The notes beneath the pieces were generated by a model. That model did not search any database, was not told where the DNA came from, and saw only the letters and a list, made by a program, of their open reading frames with translations. The translations under genes were made by a program, and so were the position numbers. From Cytobacillus firmus (lineage in GTDB: Bacteria; Bacillota; Bacilli; Bacillales; Cytobacillaceae), in assembly GCF_023657595.1 (NCBI RefSeq), contig NZ_CP098323.1:3434001-3498000 (forward strand): DNA of 64,000 nucleotides. The letters run 5' to 3'. Shown here piece after piece: positions 46,607 to 57,495 of this stretch (position 1 is the first letter of the stretch; the number at the start of each line of letters is the position of its first letter).

Positions 46607-46635
46607 AGATTATCACAATCAAATGCTGTTATCAA
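46607..46635 (-). promoter_or_regulatory. hbs distal promoter
   Basis: TTGATA and TAATCT are separated by 17 bases on the minus strand. A hairpin (AAACCCTT with AAGGGTTT, about 46558-46580) lies between the two promoters. Two promoters are also known for B. subtilis hbs. Confidence 0.55.
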
Positions 46636-46771
46636 GAATATTTCATGATTTAATGGGAATCTTTTCTTATCTGCAACATATTTGTAATACGCTGACCTCG
46701 TTTAATTACCCTTAGCATGCGGGTTGAAACATATTTTTTCAATTTTCAAGGTTTGCCATTTCCTATAAGGA

Positions 46772-47213
46772 GGTCTGGGTTCTGACTTTGAACATTGGAT
46801 TTTAGCTTTTTGTGTCCGAAGTTGGCCCAGGTTCTGACTCTGGGCACTGGATTTTCTCCTCCCGTGTCCGAAGTTGCCACAGGTTCTGACTCTGAGCACT
46901 GGATTTTCTCCTCCTCTGTCCGAAGTTGCCACAGGTTCTGACTCTGAGCACTGGATTTTCTCCTCCTCTGTCCGAAGTTGCCACGGGTTCTGACTTTGGG
47001 CACTGGATTTTCTCCTTCTGTGTCCGAAGTTGCCACGGGTTCTGACTCTGGGCACTGGATTTTCTCCTTCTGTGTCCGAAGTTGCCACGGGTTCTGACTC
47101 TGGGCACTGGATTTTCTCCTTCTGTGTCCGAAGTTGACACAGGTTCTGACTCTGGGCACTGGATTTTCTCCTCCTGTGTCCGAAGTTAGCCCGGTTCCGG
47201 CTCATTTCGCCGG
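46772..47213. repeat. 52-bp tandem repeat array between hbs and spoIVA
   Basis: Seven complete units start at 46814, 46866, 46918, 46970, 47022, 47074 and 47126, with partial degenerate units at each end. The unit contains the blocks GTCCGAAGTT, GGTTCTGACTCTG and CACTGGATTTTCTCC; variation is concentrated at a few positions. Because 52 is not a multiple of three, all three minus-strand frames stay open and cycle through the same three peptides, so the long frames are a by-product. There are no spacers, so this is not a CRISPR. The function is unknown. Confidence 0.95.
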
Positions 47214-47240
47214 CAAAAAAAAAAGACTCCAAAAGGAGCC
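47214..47240 (-). terminator. Terminator of spoIVA
   Basis: GGCTCC pairs with GGAGTC around TTTT and is followed by ten Ts on the minus strand, 5 bp after spoIVA and directly before the tandem array. Confidence 0.8.
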
Positions 47241-47244
47241 TTCA

Positions 47245-48723
47245 TTAAAGGATTATCGCAATTAATCCGCCAGAGCCTTCGTTGATGATTCTTTCTAAAG
47301 TCTCTTTGAGCTTATATCTTGCATTTTCAGGCATTAGTGACAATTTTGCCTGGATTCCTTCTCTTACGATGGAGCTGAGGCTGCGTCCAAAGATGTCGGA
47401 GTTCCAGATTGAAAGCGGATCATCTTCAAAGTCCTGCATCAGGTACCGGACGAGTTCTTCGCTTTGCTTTTCTGTTCCGATGATAGGAGAGAACTCAGAT
47501 TCCACATCTACTTTAATCATATGAATGGATGGAGCAACAGCCTTAAGCCTTACACCAAAGCGTGATCCATGGCGTGTAATTTCCGGTTCATCGAGGCTCA
47601 TATCAGCCAGTGAAGGGGCTGCAATGCCGTAGCCGGTTTGCTTCACCATTCTCAGCGCATCGGAAATTTGGTCATACTCTGCTTTAGCATGGGCAAATTC
47701 CTGCATCAGCTCGAGCAAGTGGTCTTTTCCGCGGATTTCAACGCCCACTATCTCTTTAAGAACCTCATCGTAAAGATCGTCCGGCGCATATAAGTCAATT
47801 TCGGCTACTCCCTGCCCCATCTCAATTCCTGCAAGGCCTGCCCGGTCAATGAATTCAAAGTCGCTGAACTGATGGACCACACGGTCAACATCTCTTAGCC
47901 TCTTAATATCCTTAACCGTTTCTTTAACTGCTTCCTGATAGCTTTCACGAAGCCAGTGATCTTCATGCAGCACCATAACCCAGCTTGGAAGATTTACATT
48001 CACTTCCAATACCGGGAACTCATAAAGAGCTTCACGCATAACATTTAATACATCTGATTCTCTCATGCCCTCTACGCTCATAGCCAGGACAGGGATATCA
48101 TATTTTTCAGCAAGATCATTTCTGAGGGCATCCGTATTTGGGTGGTGAGGCTGGACGCTGTTTATGATCATGATAAACGGCTTGCCAACTTCCTTTAACT
48201 CCTCAATAACTCTTTCTTCAGCCTCAATATAGTTTGCACGCGGTATTTCCCCAATTGTTCCGTCTGTTGTAATCACCACTCCGATTGTGGAATGCTCCTG
48301 AATCACCTTTCTTGTTCCTATTTCAGCAGCTTCGTGAAAAGGAATCGGCTCTTCATACCATGGTGTATTGATCATTCTCGGGCCGTTTTCGTCTTCATAG
48401 CCCTTCGCCCCCGGTACTGTATATCCCACACAATCCACAAGCCTGATATTTACATTCAGCCCTTCTGCTACATGAACTGTAGCAGCCTGGTTAGGAACAA
48501 ATTTCGGTTCTGTGGTCATAATTGTTTTGCCGGCAGCACTTTGCGGAAGCTCATCCTGTGTGCGGGCACGTTCTGCTTCGTTCTCCATATTTGGCAGTAC
48601 AACCAATTCCATGAACTTTTTTATAAATGTAGATTTGCCGGTGCGAACTGCGCCAACTACTCCGAAATATATATCGCCGCCAGTTCTTTCGGCAATATCT
48701 TTAAAAATATCAACCTTTTCCAA
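47245..48723 (-). CDS. spoIVA: Stage IV sporulation protein A (spore coat ATPase)
   Basis: Mother-cell ATPase that polymerises on the forespore surface to form the coat basement layer and anchor cortex assembly. The 492 residues show Walker A GAVRTGKST (24-32), VDCVGYTVPG and the C-terminal targeting region ending GSGGLIAIIL. The start is TTG 48723 behind AGGAGGGG. A candidate sigma-E promoter lies upstream. Confidence 0.96.
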   Translation of the reverse strand: MEKVDIFKDIAERTGGDIYFGVVGAVRTGKSTFIKKFMELVVLPNMENEAERARTQDELPQSAAGKTIMTTEPKFVPNQAATVHVAEGLNVNIRLVDCVGYTVPGAKGYEDENGPRMINTPWYEEPIPFHEAAEIGTRKVIQEHSTIGVVITTDGTIGEIPRANYIEAEERVIEELKEVGKPFIMIINSVQPHHPNTDALRNDLAEKYDIPVLAMSVEGMRESDVLNVMREALYEFPVLEVNVNLPSWVMVLHEDHWLRESYQEAVKETVKDIKRLRDVDRVVHQFSDFEFIDRAGLAGIEMGQGVAEIDLYAPDDLYDEVLKEIVGVEIRGKDHLLELMQEFAHAKAEYDQISDALRMVKQTGYGIAAPSLADMSLDEPEITRHGSRFGVRLKAVAPSIHMIKVDVESEFSPIIGTEKQSEELVRYLMQDFEDDPLSIWNSDIFGRSLSSIVREGIQAKLSLMPENARYKLKETLERIINEGSGGLIAIIL

Positions 48724-48790
48724 GTGATCCCCTCCTGAAATCTTGAGTTAATGGGATAATATTATCCTATCTATTATGTTTGGACATTAT

Positions 48791-48822
48791 ATGTGTATGA
48801 TGTTGTCCTACATTGTTATGAC
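48791..48822 (-). promoter_or_regulatory. Candidate sigma-E promoter of spoIVA
   Basis: On the minus strand GTCATAA is followed after about 16 bases by CATACACAT, resembling the sigma-E pattern (ATA ... CATACANT). It lies about 70 bp upstream of spoIVA, a gene known to need sigma-E. The rest of the 348-bp gap up to yphF shows only the yphF terminator. Confidence 0.4.
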
Positions 48823-49021
48823 AGTTTTTTTCTTTTTTACCCCCCTATCAGGAAAGTGCACTGCACCTGTCAATCGAGCTGGAAATCTCCAATCCTATGA
48901 CAGTCTGGAATGGACAGCAGGCCATTCCAAATTTCCTTTTTATTTTCAAACTCCCCTGCTCCTTTATTTCTTTGCCTTTATGCTTTTAGTCATTAGTTGA
49001 AGAGTGGTTATAAAAATAAAT

Positions 49022-49069
49022 AAAAAAATAACCCTTCTCCTACAATATATTTTGCAGGAGAAGGGTTAT
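49022..49069 (-). terminator. Terminator of yphF
   Basis: ATAACCCTTCTCCT pairs perfectly with AGGAGAAGGGTTAT and is followed by seven Ts on the minus strand. Confidence 0.9.
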
Positions 49070-49071
49070 GA

Positions 49072-49785
49072 CTATTTCACCAAAAAGATTGGATCATTTG
49101 TGCCGGGCTCAATTGTATAAGGCAGTGAATAGGCGGGAACAAAATCAGAATCCTCCACAAGAAGATTTCTAATATCCTTTCCAGGTTCAGGTTTATTCTT
49201 CTTATTCTCCAATGCCTTATACAAATCAACCCGATAATCTACATATACCTCAGCATTGCCGGTTACGACATATGGAAGGCTCTGGCCGCTATAAGGACTG
49301 AGGGCTTTTGGCTCTTCCTTAAATCCTAATTTGTTAAAATCCATTGTATAAACATTTTCAGCAATTTGCTCTTTATATGGCGGGAATCCATGTGCCTTAA
49401 CCCTCAGGTTAATATCCCGGATTGTTTCAGCAATTCTCAAATCAAAAATTTTCACTTTTGGATCTGTTTCTGCGTCAACAATCACATATTGAAAAACTCC
49501 GCCGGATTCAAAGGCATTTCCAGGCGGTTCTGCCATGTATTCAGGAGCAATTTTTTTGAAGTCAATTGGATACTTTTGATAGATAGGGGTTGTCTGGCCC
49601 TTGGTTTTAATTGGAAGGAGACCTCCATTCGCTTCCCTATATTGATCCACTGCAGACTGTACTGACTGAATCTGATCCTTATAGGCTATCTGGTTTTGAG
49701 ATAATTTCTCTTCAGGGTACATACAGCCTGTCAGAATCAAAGCAAAGCTTAGTAAAAGCAAAAACATGTTAAAAGCTTTTTTCAT
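49072..49785 (-). CDS. yphF: Lipoprotein YphF
   Basis: This 237-residue protein has a type II signal peptide with lipobox LILTGC (Cys at about 21), so it should be lipid-anchored outside the membrane. The mature part is soluble and Pro/Tyr-rich with no motif I recognise. AAAGGGTTG precedes the ATG. It lies between spoIVA and yphE as in B. subtilis. Function unknown; the sporulation neighbourhood is only suggestive. Confidence 0.85.
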   Translation of the reverse strand: MKKAFNMFLLLLSFALILTGCMYPEEKLSQNQIAYKDQIQSVQSAVDQYREANGGLLPIKTKGQTTPIYQKYPIDFKKIAPEYMAEPPGNAFESGGVFQYVIVDAETDPKVKIFDLRIAETIRDINLRVKAHGFPPYKEQIAENVYTMDFNKLGFKEEPKALSPYSGQSLPYVVTGNAEVYVDYRVDLYKALENKKNKPEPGKDIRNLLVEDSDFVPAYSLPYTIEPGTNDPIFLVK

Positions 49786-49810
49786 GTAATCAACCCTTTA
49801 TGTAAAAGTG

Positions 49811-50014
49811 CTAGCTGCTTGTCGGACCGCTGAACACGACAATCACTATAATAATTCCGCTTATTATCATTAAAAAGTAGGCAACGATAGCTGTTATAAA
49901 CTTAAAAACTCCAGCTTTCAGCTTGTATCGGCTAAGATAAATCAATATTATAGATAAAAACATGAATCCCATAGAAGCAAGGGAAATCCACATTTTCATT
50001 AAAGCCGGCGACAT
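49811..50014 (-). CDS. yphE: YphE family membrane protein (DUF2768)
   Basis: This 67-residue protein has two membrane helices (about 4-26 and 36-60) and a short tail, matching DUF2768/YphE. ATG 50014 is preceded by AAAGGGAG at 10 bases; the TTG upstream is too close to that site. It lies between gpsA and yphF. Function unknown. Confidence 0.8.
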   Translation of the reverse strand: MSPALMKMWISLASMGFMFLSIILIYLSRYKLKAGVFKFITAIVAYFLMIISGIIIVIVVFSGPTSS

Positions 50015-50098
50015 ACAAATCAACTCCCTTTTCCGAAATGTATTATACCATATTAAATGGATAAATCTAAAAACTTTTCATCACGAAAAAAATGAAGA

Positions 50099-50140
50099 CA
50101 AAAAAAACTGAGGCAAAGAAGGGGCAATTCTTTACCTCAG
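50099..50140 (-). terminator. Terminator of the der-gpsA transcript
   Basis: CTGAGGTAAAGAA pairs with TTCTTTGCCTCAG and is followed by eight Ts on the minus strand. Confidence 0.85.
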
Positions 50141-50233
50141 CCATTTGACTAAATAACCCAGCACCCTGTTCATTACACTAGTTTGCTTCGTTGCATTGTA
50201 TGCAGGAACCTGCTGTCTCGCATCATCTAATGC
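50132..50233 (-). pseudogene. Possible remnant of a small coding sequence between gpsA and yphE
   Basis: A 33-codon frame without a start codon (preceded by an in-frame TAG) reads ALDDARQQVPAYNATKQT ... NRVLGYLVKWLR and stops within the terminator stem. Composition looks protein-like, but there is no ribosome binding site. It may be a decayed 3' end of a gene or chance. The remaining gap to gpsA is AT-rich and empty. Confidence 0.25.
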
Positions 50234-50258
50234 CTATATTTTTAAATTTATATAGATA

Positions 50259-51320
50259 TTAGATTTTTTTATTCCCGCTTTGATCTTCCAAAACGTTCGC
50301 AAGATCTTCCATCTCATGTGTTTTCCCTCTTGCCATCAGAAGATCAACAGCATCCTTCGCATTAACATTATTAAAAAGGACATCATACAGAACAGTGGTA
50401 ATAGGCATTTTGACGTCATATTTTTGAGCAAGCTGATGCGCCGCTTTTGTTGTTCTGACACCCTCTACGACCATGCCCATATTATCCAGAACTTCCTGCA
50501 GATTATGTCCCTTTCCAAGAAGGTTACCTGCTCTCCAATTGCGTGAATGGACGGAAGTACATGTAACGATCAAATCCCCGATACCCGCTAATCCGGAGAA
50601 AGTAAGCGGACTTGCCCCCATCTTCATCCCGAGACGGGCAATTTCAGCAAGACCTCTCGTTATCAGAGCTGCCTTTGCATTGTCTCCATAACCTAAGCCA
50701 TCTGTAATTCCGGCAGCAAGGGCAATGATATTTTTCAAAGCACCGCCAATTTCCACTCCAATGATATCAGGGTTGGTATATACTCTGAAGTTGTTATTGA
50801 TAAACAAATCCTGAATTTTTTCGGCAGCGTCCATATTTTTTGATGATACCGTAACAGTTGTCGGATGTCTGAGACTAACTTCTTCTGCATGGCTTGGGCC
50901 TGATAGCACAACTACACTGTCCAGAAGGTCTCCGTGCATTTCCTCTTCAATCATTTCAGATATCCTGAGAAGTGAATCAGGTTCAATTCCTTTACTTACA
51001 TGTACAATGGTTAGGGGCTCTCTTCTAATTCCCTTGATCTTCCCCACTACTTCACGAATGGCCTTTGTCGGAACTGCCAAAATCAGCGTGTCTGTTCCGG
51101 TTAAAGCCTCTTCAAGTGATGTATATCCTTTTATTTCTGCAGGCAGCTGTATCCCTGATAAATATTTTTGATTAGTATGGTGCTTATTAATTTCCTCTAT
51201 CTGAACAGGATTATGGCCCCACAGTCTGACATCATGCCCATTATCTGCAAGCACCATCGCCAGGGCAGTACCCCAGCTGCCGGCACCAGCTACAGCAACG
51301 CTTTCTTTTTTTCGCTCCAT
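50259..51320 (-). CDS. gpsA: Glycerol-3-phosphate dehydrogenase (NAD(P)+)
   Basis: Makes sn-glycerol 3-phosphate for phospholipids from dihydroxyacetone phosphate. The 353 residues show [19 protein letters not shown], the catalytic lysine region [18 protein letters not shown] and the [12 protein letters not shown] signature. It is 95 bp downstream of der and before yphE, as in B. subtilis. Confidence 0.95.
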   Translation of the reverse strand: MERKKESVAVAGAGSWGTALAMVLADNGHDVRLWGHNPVQIEEINKHHTNQKYLSGIQLPAEIKGYTSLEEALTGTDTLILAVPTKAIREVVGKIKGIRREPLTIVHVSKGIEPDSLLRISEMIEEEMHGDLLDSVVVLSGPSHAEEVSLRHPTTVTVSSKNMDAAEKIQDLFINNNFRVYTNPDIIGVEIGGALKNIIALAAGITDGLGYGDNAKAALITRGLAEIARLGMKMGASPLTFSGLAGIGDLIVTCTSVHSRNWRAGNLLGKGHNLQEVLDNMGMVVEGVRTTKAAHQLAQKYDVKMPITTVLYDVLFNNVNAKDAVDLLMARGKTHEMEDLANVLEDQSGNKKI

Positions 51321-51414
51321 TTGATCACTGCCTTTTAATGTATTTGATGCATCAAAAATTCATCCGATTCTGCAGCCAGACACATTATAAAGCTATCCGA
51401 CCGGAGTCATCGCA

Positions 51415-52725
51415 TTATTTTCTTTCCCTTGCAAAAATCTTAATAGGTGTGCCTTCAAAACCAAAAGCGTCCCTGATTCGGTTTTCCAGGAACCGTTCAT
51501 ATGAAAAATGAAGAAGTTCAGGATCATTGACAAACACAACAAATGTCGGCGGCTTCACAGCAACCTGTGTGGTGTAATAAATTCTGAGGCGTCTTCCTTT
51601 ATCTGTTGGCGTAGGATTCATTGCAACAGCATCCATGACAACATCATTCAAGACGCTTGTTTCAACACGCAAAGAATGATTTTCACTGGCTGTGTTAATC
51701 ATTGGAATAAGTGTATGAATACGCTTTTTAGTTTTGGCAGAAAGGAAAACAACAGGTGCATAATCCAGGAATTGAAAATGCTCACGGATATTTTGTTCAA
51801 ATGCCTTCATTGTTTTCTCATCTTTTTCAACAGCATCCCACTTATTGACAACGATAACAACAGCTCTGCCTGCTTCATGAGCATAACCGGCTATGCGCTT
51901 GTCCTGTTCAATGATTCCTTCTTCCCCATCAATGACCACCAGGACAACATCGGAACGTTCAATTGCCCTCAAAGCTCTTAGTACACTATATTTTTCTGTT
52001 GTTTCATATACTTTCCCTTTTTTTCGCATACCCGCAGTATCAATGATGACATATTCCTGTCCATCCACTTTTACCTTCGAGTCGATTGCATCTCTTGTGG
52101 TGCCTGCAATATTGCTGACAATGACCCGTTCTTCGCCAAGCATTGCATTTACAAGGGAGGATTTCCCGACATTCGGGCGGCCAATTAATGAAAACTTAAT
52201 GACATCTTCTCCATATTCACTTTGGCCATGTTTTGGGAAATGCTTAGCAGCTTCATCAAGCAAGTCTCCAAGACCAAGACCATGGGAACCTGAAATCGGA
52301 AACGGCTCACCAAAGCCAAGTGCATAAAAGTCATAAATCAAATCCCGCATCTCAGGGTTATCGATTTTATTCACACCCAGAACTACAGGCTTTTTGGCTT
52401 TATATAAAATTTTCGCAACTTCCTCATCTGCGCTTGTGACACCCTCTCTTCCGTTCACAAGAAAGACAATGACATCTGCTTCATCTATCGCAATTTCTGC
52501 CTGAAGACGAATTTGCTCTAAAAATGGCTCGTCCCCAATATCAATTCCGCCTGTATCAATAATATTAAAATCATGAGTCAGCCATTCTGCAGAACTATAA
52601 ATTCTGTCCCTGGTCACTCCCGGAATATCTTCGACAATTGATATCCGTTCTCCTACAATTCTGTTAAATATCGTTGATTTTCCAACGTTAGGACGCCCGA
52701 CAATAGCCAAAACTGGTTTTGCCAT
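51415..52725 (-). CDS. der: Ribosome-assembly GTPase Der (EngA)
   Basis: Essential double-GTPase for 50S subunit maturation. The 436 residues have two G domains, each with G1 GRPNVGKS (about 9-16 and near 184), G3 DTGG and DTAG, and NKxD (NKID, NKWD), followed by a KH-like C-terminus ending [15 protein letters not shown] 52725 is preceded by AAAGGGTG. It lies upstream of gpsA. Confidence 0.97.
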   Translation of the reverse strand: MAKPVLAIVGRPNVGKSTIFNRIVGERISIVEDIPGVTRDRIYSSAEWLTHDFNIIDTGGIDIGDEPFLEQIRLQAEIAIDEADVIVFLVNGREGVTSADEEVAKILYKAKKPVVLGVNKIDNPEMRDLIYDFYALGFGEPFPISGSHGLGLGDLLDEAAKHFPKHGQSEYGEDVIKFSLIGRPNVGKSSLVNAMLGEERVIVSNIAGTTRDAIDSKVKVDGQEYVIIDTAGMRKKGKVYETTEKYSVLRALRAIERSDVVLVVIDGEEGIIEQDKRIAGYAHEAGRAVVIVVNKWDAVEKDEKTMKAFEQNIREHFQFLDYAPVVFLSAKTKKRIHTLIPMINTASENHSLRVETSVLNDVVMDAVAMNPTPTDKGRRLRIYYTTQVAVKPPTFVVFVNDPELLHFSYERFLENRIRDAFGFEGTPIKIFARERK

Positions 52726-52871
52726 GAACATCACCCTTTCGATTCTTTATTCTTAAATTGTTAAACTTTGCGTCTATGATCCATAAATGACTTTTACTTA
52801 AAGTAAGCATACAGATGGCTGTCCACAATAACACTACATTGATGTTAAAACCATCCAAAACGCTTTACATT

Positions 52872-52904
52872 TATAAAATAAACCCTTCTCAAAGATAGAA
52901 GGGT
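52872..52904 (-). terminator. Terminator after the YIEGIA gene cluster
   Basis: ACCCTTCT pairs with AGAAGGGT and is followed by TTATTTTAT on the minus strand, about 60 bp after the small capping-subunit gene. Confidence 0.65.
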
Positions 52905-52965
52905 CTAACTTAGATATTTTAACAAAGAGAAACCTTCACGGCAATGAAAAACTTGGAAACCTCCC

Positions 52966-53151
52966 TTAATGCTTAACAATTACATATAGTTCTTCTGTTA
53001 AGGCATGGGCAATTCCGTCTAGAATTGCTTCAAGATTGGCTGCGATGATTTCCATTTCTTTTTTATCTTCACAATGAAAAACGGCTGTTCCTGAAGGTAT
53101 TTTGGATGGATTTGTTGTAATTGCAGCAAGTATGTATTTTTCAAGCACCAT
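52966..53151 (-). CDS. Small capping-complex subunit for the YIEGIA protein
   Basis: This 61-residue soluble protein (ILAAITTNPSKIPSGTAVFHCEDKKEMEIIA) resembles the short proteins always encoded next to YIEGIA-family genes in spore formers. It starts 3 bp after the YIEGIA gene stop, so it is almost certainly co-translated. Its molecular function is not known; a role in the spore envelope follows from its partner. Confidence 0.65.
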   Translation of the reverse strand: MVLEKYILAAITTNPSKIPSGTAVFHCEDKKEMEIIAANLEAILDGIAHALTEELYVIVKH

Positions 53152-53154
53152 ACA

Positions 53155-54042
53155 CTAACTTCCTTTCCCGTTCGTTTGCCGTTCAGTAGGCATCCTAATC
53201 GCATTTTCGAGTGTTGGGACTGCTTCGATGACTTTTAGGGCTTTATTAATATCCTTTTCCTGGGGCAAGACAAATACCCCTACACGCCCATCATCCAGAT
53301 CCCTTTTCGCCAGAGGAACAAGCGCAGGAGTCCCGGAATCCCGGTAAACACCCAAAGCTGTAGAAACATCATGCAATATAGCCTGCCTCTGTCCCAGATT
53401 AGCAATAGTGGATCGGGCATTGAAATTTTTTGGATTTAAAATAAACCCCATGCCATATCGGAGCACTTCTGCTTGCCTTTCAGGCAAGCCAATATTCATA
53501 ATGTAAATATTGTCCACATACAAGCCTGCTCCATCAAAACGCGGTTCCACAAACTCAACATCAACAATATCCTTCAGCCTGCCACCCGACATTAATTTCG
53601 TGGAAATCAGTAAGGCTAGAACCGCTGCCGCAAGTCCTCCCCATATATTAAACAGCAGATAGCCTAGAGTACTAAGCAATGATGTGAAGATTACAAGATA
53701 ATTCCTGCTTTCAAAGGCTATTGCTACACCTTCTATATATGTTTTGCCTCTTGGAACCATTTCATAGCTGTCCAGCTCAGTAAGTGTGTTTCTCTCCATA
53801 TTTCTGACTTCTCTAAACTGGGATGCTGCAAGAGTCAGAAAGGTGATGGCTGTGAAGTCTTCCTCCATAATTGAAGGAATTGCTACCGTTCCCAGGCCTG
53901 CAGCAATGAATCCCAGTGCAACGTGTATAATTTTCCCATGCAAATATGTAGGATATTGCCGGTAATCGGTCCGAAGCATATAAATACGGGTCAAGGTTCC
54001 TGTTGCCAGACCAAAAAGGATCGGGTACGTGTATTCACTCAT
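53155..54042 (-). CDS. seaA: YIEGIA-domain membrane protein (YphB/SeaA)
   Basis: This 295-residue membrane protein has helices about 5-22, 37-58 and 115-150, and a cytosolic C-terminal half. The diagnostic stretch is YIEGVAIAFESRNYL (about 102-116), the YIEGIA motif. It corresponds to B. subtilis yphB (seaA), a spore-envelope assembly gene. Its ATG overlaps the yphA stop by 4 bp. The symbol is given by synteny and motif. Confidence 0.75.
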   Translation of the reverse strand: MSEYTYPILFGLATGTLTRIYMLRTDYRQYPTYLHGKIIHVALGFIAAGLGTVAIPSIMEEDFTAITFLTLAASQFREVRNMERNTLTELDSYEMVPRGKTYIEGVAIAFESRNYLVIFTSLLSTLGYLLFNIWGGLAAAVLALLISTKLMSGGRLKDIVDVEFVEPRFDGAGLYVDNIYIMNIGLPERQAEVLRYGMGFILNPKNFNARSTIANLGQRQAILHDVSTALGVYRDSGTPALVPLAKRDLDDGRVGVFVLPQEKDINKALKVIEAVPTLENAIRMPTERQTNGKGS

Positions 54043-54647
54043 GATAATTTTTGTTTCTCCCTTTCAAAATGTTTAAAGTTCGCTTCAATATATTTGACCG
54101 TCCAATGCACTGCAATCCATAAAGAAGATATGGAAATTGAAATGGCCATGATATCCAAAAAGGCCAATGATCCAATCGTATACGGAAAGGAAAATGATTT
54201 AAGGATAAATGCATACAAAAATTCTCCCTGAATGCCTCCGAGCAATATTAACGGCAGCCTGAGCATTCTGTTTTTTTGCAGGAGTACAGCCATATAAACC
54301 ATAAGGACTGAAAGCATCCATTCCCGGGAGAAAATCACCCAAACAGGATCAAACAGTTCAAAAAGGTGAAAAGTGACATAGGCCATCATCAGGATGAATG
54401 TGCAAAAAAGGAAATAAAGTCTGCTCAGTTTTTTTAGTCTCCCGGCAAAAACATATAGTGATGCAAGCAGAAAAAGTACAGCAATACCAATTTCAAAATT
54501 AAGGATATTAACTGTCAGGGGTGACATGATCACTAAGCATAAGATCCAGGCAGACAATAAAAACCTGTATTTATTAGTTCGAGCCATAAAAAAAGTCGCC
54601 ATAATCCAAACCATCCAGGAAATCCAATAAAAAATTAACCCTTCCAT
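54039..54647 (-). CDS. yphA: YphA family membrane protein
   Basis: This 202-residue integral membrane protein has about six or seven helices and short loops, matching YphA. AGGAGG precedes the ATG. First gene of yphA-yphB-capping subunit; each junction overlaps or nearly so. Probably sporulation-associated by linkage. No motif points to a mechanism. Confidence 0.78.
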   Translation of the reverse strand: MEGLIFYWISWMVWIMATFFMARTNKYRFLLSAWILCLVIMSPLTVNILNFEIGIAVLFLLASLYVFAGRLKKLSRLYFLFCTFILMMAYVTFHLFELFDPVWVIFSREWMLSVLMVYMAVLLQKNRMLRLPLILLGGIQGEFLYAFILKSFSFPYTIGSLAFLDIMAISISISSLWIAVHWTVKYIEANFKHFEREKQKLS

Positions 54648-54793
54648 CCTCTACCTCCTATCATTTCCATTATGGCTACTTCGTATGTAAATTAACCCTG
54701 TAAGTTCAAAAGCTGCGTCTATGGAATCCCAGTTGCCTTTTTTGCATAATTCTCTTCCGCTCACTTCATCTTAATAACATGGAGGTGTTAAAT

Positions 54794-54937
54794 ATGGGCA
54801 AAGACAGACAGGAAAAAAAGCTGAAGAATAGCGGAAAAGTGGAGTCCGATCGCGACCAGGCACTTCATTATCCTGGAGCTTCCAAGATGCAGAGTCCCGA
54901 AGAAGCCAGATCTCTGAATGATTCGAAATACAGTTAA
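54794..54937 (+). CDS. ypzI: YpzI family protein
   Basis: A 47-residue, highly hydrophilic protein (MGKDRQEKKLKNSGKVESDR ... ALHYPGASKMQSPEEA) matching the small YpzI family of Bacillaceae. GGAGGTGTTAAAT precedes the ATG. It is convergent with fni, with a shared terminator. The composition resembles minor spore or disordered proteins; the function is unknown. Confidence 0.8.
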   Translation: MGKDRQEKKLKNSGKVESDRDQALHYPGASKMQSPEEARSLNDSKYS

Positions 54938-54980
54938 GAAAAGCTGCTGCGCCTTGCTATGCACTGCAGCCATAATGAAA

Positions 54981-56072
<1,092 letters not shown>

Positions 56073-56081
56073 TTATCACCA

Positions 56082-57221
56082 TTACTTTTTTAAATTCTTT
56101 AGCTGGTCGCCAATCATATCACCAAGCGAGAAGCCTTTTGTTTCTTCAGGAAGTTCATAGTCAGTCACTTCTTCCTGCTCTTTTTCAAGAAGATCTTTGA
56201 TGCTCAATGACAAACGCTGATCCTGTTCGTTCACATCAAGAACCTTCACTTTCACTTCCTGTCCTTCGCTTAGAACTTCATGTGGAGTTCCGATGTGCTT
56301 ATGAGCAATTTGAGAAATATGGACAAGTCCTTCAACACCCGGGAAAACTTCAACAAATGCTCCGTATGAAACAAGCCTTCTTACTGTTCCATCAAGTGTG
56401 CTGCCTTTAGGAGCCTTCTCGCTGATATTATCCCATGGTCCAGGCAGAGTCTCCTTAATGGATAGTGAAATGCGTTCATTGTCGCGGTCAACGCTTAATA
56501 CTTTCACTTTCACTTTTTGGCCTTCCTCGACAACATCTGAAGGCTTTTCCACATGCTCATAGGAAAGCTGGGAAATATGAACAAGTCCATCTATTCCGCC
56601 GATATCAACAAATGCTCCAAAGTCAGTAATTCTTTGAACTGTTCCATCCAGGACCTGGCCTGCCTGAAGGGACTCCAGCACTTGATGTTTCTGCTTGCCT
56701 TTTTCTTCCTCTATTACAGCACGATGAGAAAGAATCAGACGATTTTTATCTTTATCAAGCTCAACAATTTTAAATGTCATCGTTTTGCCTTTATAATCAG
56801 TAAAATCTTCAACAAAATGAGCTTCAACCAGGGAAGCAGGAACAAATCCGCGGACACCCAGGTCTACTACTAATCCGCCTTTAACTACATCTTTTATTTC
56901 TGCTTCAAAAACTTCACCCTCATTGAATTTCTTTTCGAGAGCTTCCCATGACTTACTGGCATCAACTTTACGCTTTGAAAGAATAAGAGCATCTTCCTCG
57001 ACTTTTAAAACCTCAAGCTCGAGTTGATCTCCTTCTGATACCGCATCCCCAGCTTTTTCAATGTGCAGGCTTGAAAGCTCGCTGATTGGGATAATCCCGT
57101 CCAGTTTGCTGTCAGCAAGATCAACAATGACTTGCTTTTCTTCAACCTTGGTAACTTGGCCTTTCACCTTGTCACCCACCTCAAAATTCTTAACTTCTAC
57201 TTGATTCATTTCCTCTGACAT
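56082..57221 (-). CDS. ypfD: Ribosomal protein S1 homologue YpfD
   Basis: This 379-residue RNA-binding protein has four S1 (OB-fold) domains at about 12-80, 102-170, 185-255 and 272-342; the third and fourth are the most regular ([20 protein letters not shown]). Bacillaceae S1 homologues have four domains rather than six, and their binding to ribosomes differs from that of E. coli S1. AAGGAGGAATACAT precedes the ATG. Confidence 0.93.
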   Translation of the reverse strand: MSEEMNQVEVKNFEVGDKVKGQVTKVEEKQVIVDLADSKLDGIIPISELSSLHIEKAGDAVSEGDQLELEVLKVEEDALILSKRKVDASKSWEALEKKFNEGEVFEAEIKDVVKGGLVVDLGVRGFVPASLVEAHFVEDFTDYKGKTMTFKIVELDKDKNRLILSHRAVIEEEKGKQKHQVLESLQAGQVLDGTVQRITDFGAFVDIGGIDGLVHISQLSYEHVEKPSDVVEEGQKVKVKVLSVDRDNERISLSIKETLPGPWDNISEKAPKGSTLDGTVRRLVSYGAFVEVFPGVEGLVHISQIAHKHIGTPHEVLSEGQEVKVKVLDVNEQDQRLSLSIKDLLEKEQEEVTDYELPEETKGFSLGDMIGDQLKNLKK

Positions 57222-57495
57222 ATGTATTCCTCCTTAATCCAATGGCTGCTTTCAAATTTTTAATCTGTATTCAACTGCCTGCCATCCAGGCAAGAACCCT
57301 GTGTCAGCAGCAGAAATACTCGAATGGCTATTTATTTTGCAGGCTTTTTTTCAACTGTTGTTGAATGTCTCTTTCTGCCCTCATATAAAAATTGTTCAGT
57401 AAAGGACAGCCTAATTTTTCGAATATTTTCGCCTTTTTAAAAAATGCCTTTTTACTAACTTCTTACAAAAGAAGTTTTTTGTCAAGCAAGAAGGT

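Noticed and set aside
46772-47213. CRISPR-like array
   Set aside because: Repeats are directly adjacent with no unique spacers and no cas genes are nearby.
46702-47232. Three overlapping open frames of 112-176 residues on the minus strand
   Set aside because: They lie wholly in the 52-bp tandem array; openness in all three frames follows from a stop-free repeat unit whose length is not divisible by three. No ribosome binding site or family match.
48776-49000. 74-residue hydrophobic plus-strand frame upstream of spoIVA
   Set aside because: It lacks a ribosome binding site, overlaps the spoIVA promoter region and has no recognisable family.
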